A DNA stretch of 25,001 bases from NCBI GenBank assembly GCA_039182715.1, contig JBCDBY010000022.1:1-25001 (forward strand), given 5' to 3'. Source of the stretch: JBCDBY01 sp039182715 (GTDB lineage: Bacteria; Planctomycetota; PLA2). Both the position numbers and the translations under genes were made by a program. Below, piece after piece: positions 20,870 through 25,001 of this stretch (the first letter of the stretch is position 1; every line of letters starts with the position of its first letter). Under the pieces are notes generated by a model that was not told the origin of the DNA, ran no database searches, and worked only from the letters and a program-made list of their open reading frames with translations.

Positions 20870-22089
20870 ACGGGCGCCGTGGATTCGACTCCCTCTTCCT
20901 TCTGGTCGTCACGATCCTGCTGGGTCACGGGCTGCTCTTCGCGGGCCGTATGGGACTTCTCGGCCTCATCGGGTCCGCGTACGGCGAGATCGGGCTCGAC
21001 GAGGAGCTGCGCGTGCGCCAGTGGCAGACCGATCGGAGCACGGGTGAAACCGTCTTCCTGGCCGCGGATGAAGTGAGCCCCGGAGAGCGCATCACCGACG
21101 GATCGTGGTCGGCCGATGGGGAATGGGATCTGGCGTGCCGCTTCCTCGTGCGTGTGCCCACCTACCGACCCGGGAACCCCGTCTCGATCTTCGACCGCTT
21201 CGACCGCGGGAAGAGGCGCATCGACATTCGCGATCGATTCCCCGAGCGAGCATGGCGCAGTGAAGGCATGAGCATGAAGACCGTCGAACATGGCCGCCTG
21301 ATCTCGATCATTCACGACGAACGCGGGTCGGTCTTCGTGCAGACCAATGGAACCGGCATCGCGACCTATCGAATCGAGGAGGGCGAACCCGCGTTCGAGC
21401 ACCGCGAGTTGGACCCGCCGCTCGACGGTCTGGGTTACCACAGGCGGCTCGATGCCGGGGACGCGTTCGTCGGCATCGTCGGCAACGAGTACTGGATCCT
21501 CGGACGCGACGGTGAGTTCGTGCAGCGGCAGCTCCTGGGAACTTCCTACAAGTGGGTCACCGACGTCGCGCCCACCGGGAAGCAGATCGGTCTGCTTGCC
21601 TGGGTCGATCCGGCGCGCCCCGACCGTCTTCCCGTGCGCATGATTCTGGCACGGCCGGGCGAGGAGATCGTGGAGCGCAACGTCGTCCTGGAGCCGGTCA
21701 CGCTGGAGCAGCGCGTGCTCGTCGCCGGGTGTGGATTGCTCACCGCCTTTCGCCCGCTGCCGCTCAACATCGCCGCGGCCGCGGGCAAGGTGCACGCGGG
21801 TCCGCGCGCGGGGTGGCTCGACCCCTGGTTCGACGGAGGTGCGAATCGCGAGTGGCTCCTCCTGAGCATGCTGGCGTCGCTGCTCTGCGCCTGGCGCGCC
21901 GCGAGTTGGGCGCGGCTGCGTGCACCGCGACACTGGATCGCGTGGACGACCGCCGTGTTCCTGCTCGGGCCGATGGGCCTGGTTTGGATGCGGCTGGCCC
22001 TGCCCTGGTATGCGATCGAGAACGGTCGCCCCGTCAACCTCGGCGATTGGCCCGATCCCGCACCGACCGGGCGGGAAGTCTTCGCCTAG
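20866..22089 (+). CDS. ABC operon membrane-anchored protein B2 (paralogue of B1)
   Basis: 407 residues from ATG 20866 (overlapping the A2 stop). The layout is that of B1: an N-terminal membrane segment (SLFLLVVTILLGHGLLFAG), a large probably extracytoplasmic domain with GNEYWILGRDGEFVQRQLLG, a WLDPWFDGGANREW stretch, and two C-terminal segments. The last one runs into GLVWMRLALPWYAIENGRPV. The middle domain has diverged far more from B1 than the end. An in-frame extension upstream exists but lies on top of A2 and is rejected. Its TAG stop overlaps the TAG stop of serA on the other strand within one CTAG. Confidence 0.8.
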   Translation: MNGRRGFDSLFLLVVTILLGHGLLFAGRMGLLGLIGSAYGEIGLDEELRVRQWQTDRSTGETVFLAADEVSPGERITDGSWSADGEWDLACRFLVRVPTYRPGNPVSIFDRFDRGKRRIDIRDRFPERAWRSEGMSMKTVEHGRLISIIHDERGSVFVQTNGTGIATYRIEEGEPAFEHRELDPPLDGLGYHRRLDAGDAFVGIVGNEYWILGRDGEFVQRQLLGTSYKWVTDVAPTGKQIGLLAWVDPARPDRLPVRMILARPGEEIVERNVVLEPVTLEQRVLVAGCGLLTAFRPLPLNIAAAAGKVHAGPRAGWLDPWFDGGANREWLLLSMLASLLCAWRAASWARLRAPRHWIAWTTAVFLLGPMGLVWMRLALPWYAIENGRPVNLGDWPDPAPTGREVFA

Positions 22090-23318
22090 TACAGGATCCG
22101 CGTCCGGATCGTGCCGTCGATCGACTTGAGGCGTTCGCGGAGGCCGTCGCCGACGCCGCGTTCGATGTCGAGGACGACGTAGCCGATCTCGTTTTTCGTC
22201 TGCAGGTGCTGGCTCAGCACGTTGATGCCCTCGTCGGCCACCGCGTCATTGATCGCGCGGAGCACGCCGGGGACGTTGCGGTGGATGTGCAGGATGCGGT
22301 GCGCGCCTTCGTGCTCGGCGAGGCTCAGCTCGGGGAAGTTCACCGTGCCGACGGTCGTGCCGCGATCCGAATAGCCGACGAACTTGTGCGCGACCTCGAT
22401 ACCGATCTTCTCCTGCGCCTCCTCGGTCGAGCCCGCGACGTGCGGCGTGAGGATGACGTTGGAGAGTTCGCGCAGCGGGCTGTCGAGGGGCGCGTCCGTC
22501 GAGGTCGGTTCGGTGGGGAAGACGTCCACCGCCGCGCCGGCGAGGTGGCCGCTGCGGAGCGCGTCTCCGAGCGCCTCGACGTCAACCACCGTGCCGCGAC
22601 TGGTCTGGATCAGATGCGCGCCCGGCTTCATCGCGCCGATCTCCGCCTTGCCGATCAGGCCGCGCGTCGTCTCCGTCTCCGGGACATGCAGCGTCACGAT
22701 GTCCGCTTCGCTCAGCACTTCGTGCAGGCTGCTCCTCCGCACCGCGTTGCCCAACGGCAGCGTGTCGAGAAGGTCGTGGTACACGACGCGCATGCCCATG
22801 CCTTCGGCCAGCACCGACACCTGGCTCCCGATGTGGCCGTAGCCGACGATGCCGAGCGTCTTGCCGCGCACCTCGTGGCTGCCGCTCGCGGTCTTGGGCC
22901 AGCGCCCCAGATGCACCGCCGTGCTCTTCGCGAAGGTGCCGCGCATGAGCATGATCGCCAGACCGATGACCAGCTCCGCCACGCTGCGGGTGTTCGAGTG
23001 CGGCGCGTTGAAGACCGGTACGCCCTTGCGCGCCGCGGCGTCGAGGTCGACCTGGTTGGTGCCGATGCAGAAGCAGCCGACGCCGACCAGCTTGTTCGCG
23101 GCGGCCAGCGCGTCGCCGTCGAGCTGGGTGCGGCTGCGCAACCCGACGAAATGCGTGCCGTCCAACGCCTGCTTCAGCTCGTCGCCGGTCAGCGCCGTCG
23201 TCCGCCGCTCGACGTTCGTGTAGCCGAAGCGGTAGAGCGTCTCGACCGCGCTTTCGTGAATGCCCTCGAGCAGGAGGAAACGGATGCGTTCGCGCGGGAA
23301 GGAGACCGTCGGCGTAAT
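22086..23318 (-). CDS. serA: D-3-phosphoglycerate dehydrogenase, lacking a canonical start codon
   Basis: Serine biosynthesis, first step: oxidation of 3-phosphoglycerate with NAD+. The sequence follows the E. coli-type enzyme closely: RIRFLLLEGIHESAVETLYR, FVGLRSRTQL, GCFCIGTNQVDLDAAARKG and the NAD-binding GIVGYGHIGSQV. A catalytic Arg lies in TSRGTVVD, Glu in TEPTSTDAP and His in TPHVAGST, and a C-terminal ACT domain (HIHRNVPGVLRAINDAV) senses serine. Read from the ATT at 23318 it has 410 codons, the length of E. coli SerA as I remember it. No ATG, GTG or TTG occurs in frame between the upstream in-frame TGA and a TTG about 50 codons in. The junction ATTA would be ATGA after one base change. 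AUU initiation, mutation or a sequence error remain open. Confidence 0.88.
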   Translation of the reverse strand: MTPTVSFPRERIRFLLLEGIHESAVETLYRFGYTNVERRTTALTGDELKQALDGTHFVGLRSRTQLDGDALAAANKLVGVGCFCIGTNQVDLDAAARKGVPVFNAPHSNTRSVAELVIGLAIMLMRGTFAKSTAVHLGRWPKTASGSHEVRGKTLGIVGYGHIGSQVSVLAEGMGMRVVYHDLLDTLPLGNAVRRSSLHEVLSEADIVTLHVPETETTRGLIGKAEIGAMKPGAHLIQTSRGTVVDVEALGDALRSGHLAGAAVDVFPTEPTSTDAPLDSPLRELSNVILTPHVAGSTEEAQEKIGIEVAHKFVGYSDRGTTVGTVNFPELSLAEHEGAHRILHIHRNVPGVLRAINDAVADEGINVLSQHLQTKNEIGYVVLDIERGVGDGLRERLKSIDGTIRTRILY

Positions 23319-23989
23319 AGGAGGCGCTGGAGAACATACTCCAGCTCATCGACGCTGGCTGCTTCCGGGCAGCCGGTTGCGACGACGGGCGCCCGCCGCA
23401 CCACGCCGGTGAACGCCACGAAGTGGTCCACCATGCCCGCCTCCAGCAGCGCGTGGTCGCTCATGCCATCGCCCACGGCGACCCGCGGCCGTTCCCAGCT
23501 GCGCGCCACGTCCTTGACCGCGTCCGCTTTCGGTCCGCAGCGCTTCAGTCCGCGCATCGTCCCGTCGTCGGCCCAGTCGAGCTGTGTTCCGCGCACCCGC
23601 TTCGCCGGAATGCCGAGCGTGCGCGCCGTTTCCACGAGCGCCTCCTGCAGCCCGCCGCTGATCACCCAACACTCCGCCGGCAGGCTTCGCACGAGGTCCG
23701 CCATGCCCGGCACGAGATAGTCGACCGCCTCGCGCCCGAACTCCTCGACCATCGCGCGCGTCGGCCGGGCGATCGCTAGCCGGCTCTCCATCGACGTGCG
23801 GAAGTCGATCTCGCCCGCCATGCCCCGGTCGGTGATCGCGCGAATCTCGGCGTCCCGGTCCGACGACAGCCGGGAGAGCATCTCGTCGAGGCTTTCCCGG
23901 CCGATCAGCGTCGAGTCGAAGTCGAAGACGACGGTGGCTATTGCTTCGTCTCCGCCGCTTCCGCTTCCTGCACGAGCTTCTCGATCCAC
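23189..23989 (-). CDS. serB: phosphoserine phosphatase (HAD family), stop apparently lost
   Basis: 266 residues as read. HAD motifs: VVFDFDSTLIG (motif I, from about residue 20), SGGLQEAL (II), CGPKADAVK (III Lys) and VAVGDGMSDHALLEAG (IV). It hydrolyses phosphoserine, the last step of serine synthesis, and precedes serA. Homologous sequence ends at about LEYVLQRLLL (23318); the following 42 or so residues are Arg/Ser-rich and run antiparallel to nothing known, overlapping serA in another frame. A G at the second base of TTA (23316 on the plus strand as C) would stop it there. The start is also unclear: ATG 23989 adds a Gly/Ser-rich tail of 16 residues inside the TlpA-like gene, whereas the conserved part begins at an ATA (23941) overlapping the TlpA stop. 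Confidence 0.87.
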   Translation of the reverse strand: MDREARAGSGSGGDEAIATVVFDFDSTLIGRESLDEMLSRLSSDRDAEIRAITDRGMAGEIDFRTSMESRLAIARPTRAMVEEFGREAVDYLVPGMADLVRSLPAECWVISGGLQEALVETARTLGIPAKRVRGTQLDWADDGTMRGLKRCGPKADAVKDVARSWERPRVAVGDGMSDHALLEAGMVDHFVAFTGVVRRAPVVATGCPEAASVDELEYVLQRLLLRRRSPSRANASVSSCSRAFTKARSRRSTASATRTSSGGRRR

Positions 23990-24987
23990 GTGTCGAGTTG
24001 GGGTCCGCGCACGTTCTTGGCGCGAATGATGCCCTTGGCGTCGAGCACGTAGATCGTCGGCCAGCCGGTCACGTTCCAGCGCTTGGGAATCGGACCGCCG
24101 GTGCTGCCGGCCCAGAAACTGCGCCAGGTGATGTTCTCTTCCTGGATGCGCTCCTTGAGCTTCGCGCGATCCTGATCCGAATTCACGCCGATGATGACGA
24201 AGGGACGATTGTCATACTTCTTCACGAGCGACCGCCCGTGCGGGTACATGGCCCGGCAGGGGCCTCACCAGTCGCCCCAGAAGTCGAGCAGGATCACCTT
24301 GCCGCGATAGTCGCTCAGCTTGAACGCGACGCCGTCGACGTCCTCGCCCTCGATGTCCGGCGCCTTCTTGCCGACCGCGAGGTGGCGCGCCTCGTAGAGG
24401 TCGCCGTCCGCCTTCTCGCCGACGGTGAATCGGCCGCGGTAGATGGAGACGTCGCCGTACTTCTCCTTGGCCGCGGCGAGCACGCGCTCCGCCTGCGGGT
24501 TGCCCCGGCGCAGCATCGTCTGGCCGCGCAACAGCATGGCGAACCCCTGCACGTCGCGATGCGGGCTTCGCGCGATGATCTGCTGCATCAGCGCGTCGCC
24601 GTTTTTCTCCCAGCGCACGTAGCCGACCACGTTGATCATGCCCTTGGACTCGATGTGATCGGCGAGGATCGCCTCGATCGCCTCGGCCCGGTTGCGGTAG
24701 CCGCTCCGCAGCGCCATGACCCAGGCATCGAGCGCGACATCGCCCTTCGCCTTCTTCGCCATCGCCGCGAACTTCGGCGCGTAGGTGAACCGCGGGTGCT
24801 TGGAGTAGTCGAGCGCATACTCCTCACCCTTCGCCTGCGCCTCGCGGTAGGGCTTGAAGAAGGCGCTCGTCGCCTGGTTGTACGCGGCCGTCAGGGCCTC
24901 GAGTGCTGCGGCGTCGGGGGCGGCCTCCGGAGCCTCTTCCGCGACGGCCCATGCCGTCAGCAGCATCAGAATGGGAACCACACGCAT
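23938..24987 (-). CDS. TlpA-like thioredoxin with in-frame UGA at the first active-site Cys; candidate selenoprotein
   Basis: 349 residues if the UGA at 24267-24265 is read through. A Sec signal peptide (MRVVPILMLLTAWAVA) is followed by a helical region of about 190 residues, then a thioredoxin domain: GKKAPDIEGEDVDGVAFKLSDYRGKVILLDFWGDW, UGA, then GPCRAMYPH. The domain continues with FVIIGVNSD, STGGPIPKRWNVTGWPTIYVLD and the cis-Pro in GWPTIY. Homologues I know have WGDWCGPC, so UGA (codon 241) replaces the first Cys and the second Cys (244) remains, giving UxxC. Without readthrough, the first 240 residues lack the active site and the rest, from ATG 24249, lacks a signal peptide. TGA is an ordinary stop elsewhere in the window. 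A TGC-to-TGA error or a real nonsense mutation are the alternatives. The role would be a periplasmic thiol-disulfide oxidoreductase. Confidence 0.85.
24234..24263 (-). promoter_or_regulatory. SECIS-like hairpin after the in-frame UGA
   Basis: Starting two bases after the UGA, ten base pairs can form. They are four G-C pairs, a C-C mismatch, three pairs (U-A, G-C, C-G), a bulged C, and three G-C pairs closing a seven-base loop CCAUGUA. The loop G-U lies 18-19 bases after the UGA, in the range of bacterial SECIS elements. The fit is imperfect: neither of the first two loop bases is G, and a competing five-pair hairpin (GGCCC with GGGCC) exists. Confidence 0.4.
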
Positions 24988-24993
24988 GCGCGG

Positions 24994-24999
24994 ATCATA
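24994..24999 (-). promoter_or_regulatory. putative -10 element of a leaderless tlpA-serB-serA transcript
   Basis: TATGAT on the minus strand, six bases before ATG 24987. This is the closest match to a housekeeping -10 among the leaderless candidates. Any -35 lies outside the window. Confidence 0.55.
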
Positions 25000-25001
25000 A
25001 C

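Noticed and set aside
21552..23720. 722-codon plus-strand frame over B2, serA and serB
   Set aside because: It runs through two well-identified genes on the minus strand and the end of B2 in the wrong frame.
23189..23989. SerB-SerA fusion protein made by programmed frameshifting
   Set aside because: A -1 shift would be needed, but CTC CTA TTA is not a slippery heptamer and no pairing to the new frame is kept. A one-base change from ATGA explains the junction more simply.
24265..24267. Reassignment of TGA as a sense codon in the whole genome
   Set aside because: TGA ends mqnB, mqnD, the thioesterase, malQ, the zinc-ribbon gene, the DUF3352-like gene, the ABC ATPase, A1, B1 and A2 at sensible places.

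Overview
The window is about 25 kb of gene-dense, GC-rich bacterial chromosome (GC is visibly high; I did not compute it). A TonB-dependent receptor, a TonB protein, a lipoprotein and Tat/Sec-exported proteins point to a diderm. The DUF1800/DUF1501 pair, a TlpA-like protein with an FWGDW-x-GPCRAMYPH active site, a DUF3352-like exported protein and a YtrA/YtrB-type ABC operon with large accessory membrane proteins fit Planctomycetota best. Another GC-rich diderm phylum, such as Acidobacteriota or Verrucomicrobiota, is not excluded. I see no rRNA, tRNA, phage, IS element or CRISPR array.

Layout: 1-2696 (+), a DUF1800 protein (5' truncated) and a Tat-exported DUF1501 protein. 2877-4264 (-), futalosine-pathway menaquinone genes mqnB and mqnD. 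4403-5134 (+), a lipoprotein. 5268-5687 (-), a hotdog thioesterase, divergent from 5710-6414 (+), a flavin-reductase-like protein, followed by a Trm112-like protein. 6752-9504 (+), TonB-dependent receptor and TonB. 9664-9909 (-), NifU-like scaffold. 9947-12250 (+), 4-alpha-glucanotransferase, SpoU RNA methyltransferase and a zinc-ribbon membrane protein. 12459-14984 (-), a MoxR/BchI-type AAA ATPase with a VWA partner. 15008-17190 (+), a DUF3352-like exported protein and a cupin. 17236-22089 (+), a GntR-controlled ABC operon in which a membrane-protein pair is present twice. 22086-24987 (-), a TlpA-like thioredoxin, serB and serA.

The strongest unusual signal is in the last operon. The TlpA-like gene has an in-frame UGA exactly where the first cysteine of its CxxC motif belongs, with an imperfect SECIS-like hairpin just downstream. 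It is a candidate selenoprotein (UxxC). In the same operon the serB/serA junction reads ATTA where ATGA would give serB its stop and serA its start. As written, serA has no canonical start codon and serB runs on. Both sites would be restored by one G:C-to-T:A reversal each, so sequence error or decay must be weighed against recoding.

Two wider patterns stand out. First, many operon-leading genes have a TANNNT or similar hexamer ending 6-9 nt before the start codon and no Shine-Dalgarno sequence, which suggests leaderless transcription. Internal genes instead use Shine-Dalgarno sites or overlapping ATGA/GTGA junctions. Second, all four convergent gene junctions that have any space contain a different repeat element: a long hairpin, an inverted heptad array, a 24-bp inverted repeat whose ends are the two stop codons, and two short tandem arrays. 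The fifth convergent junction has no space, because its two TAG stops overlap in one CTAG.
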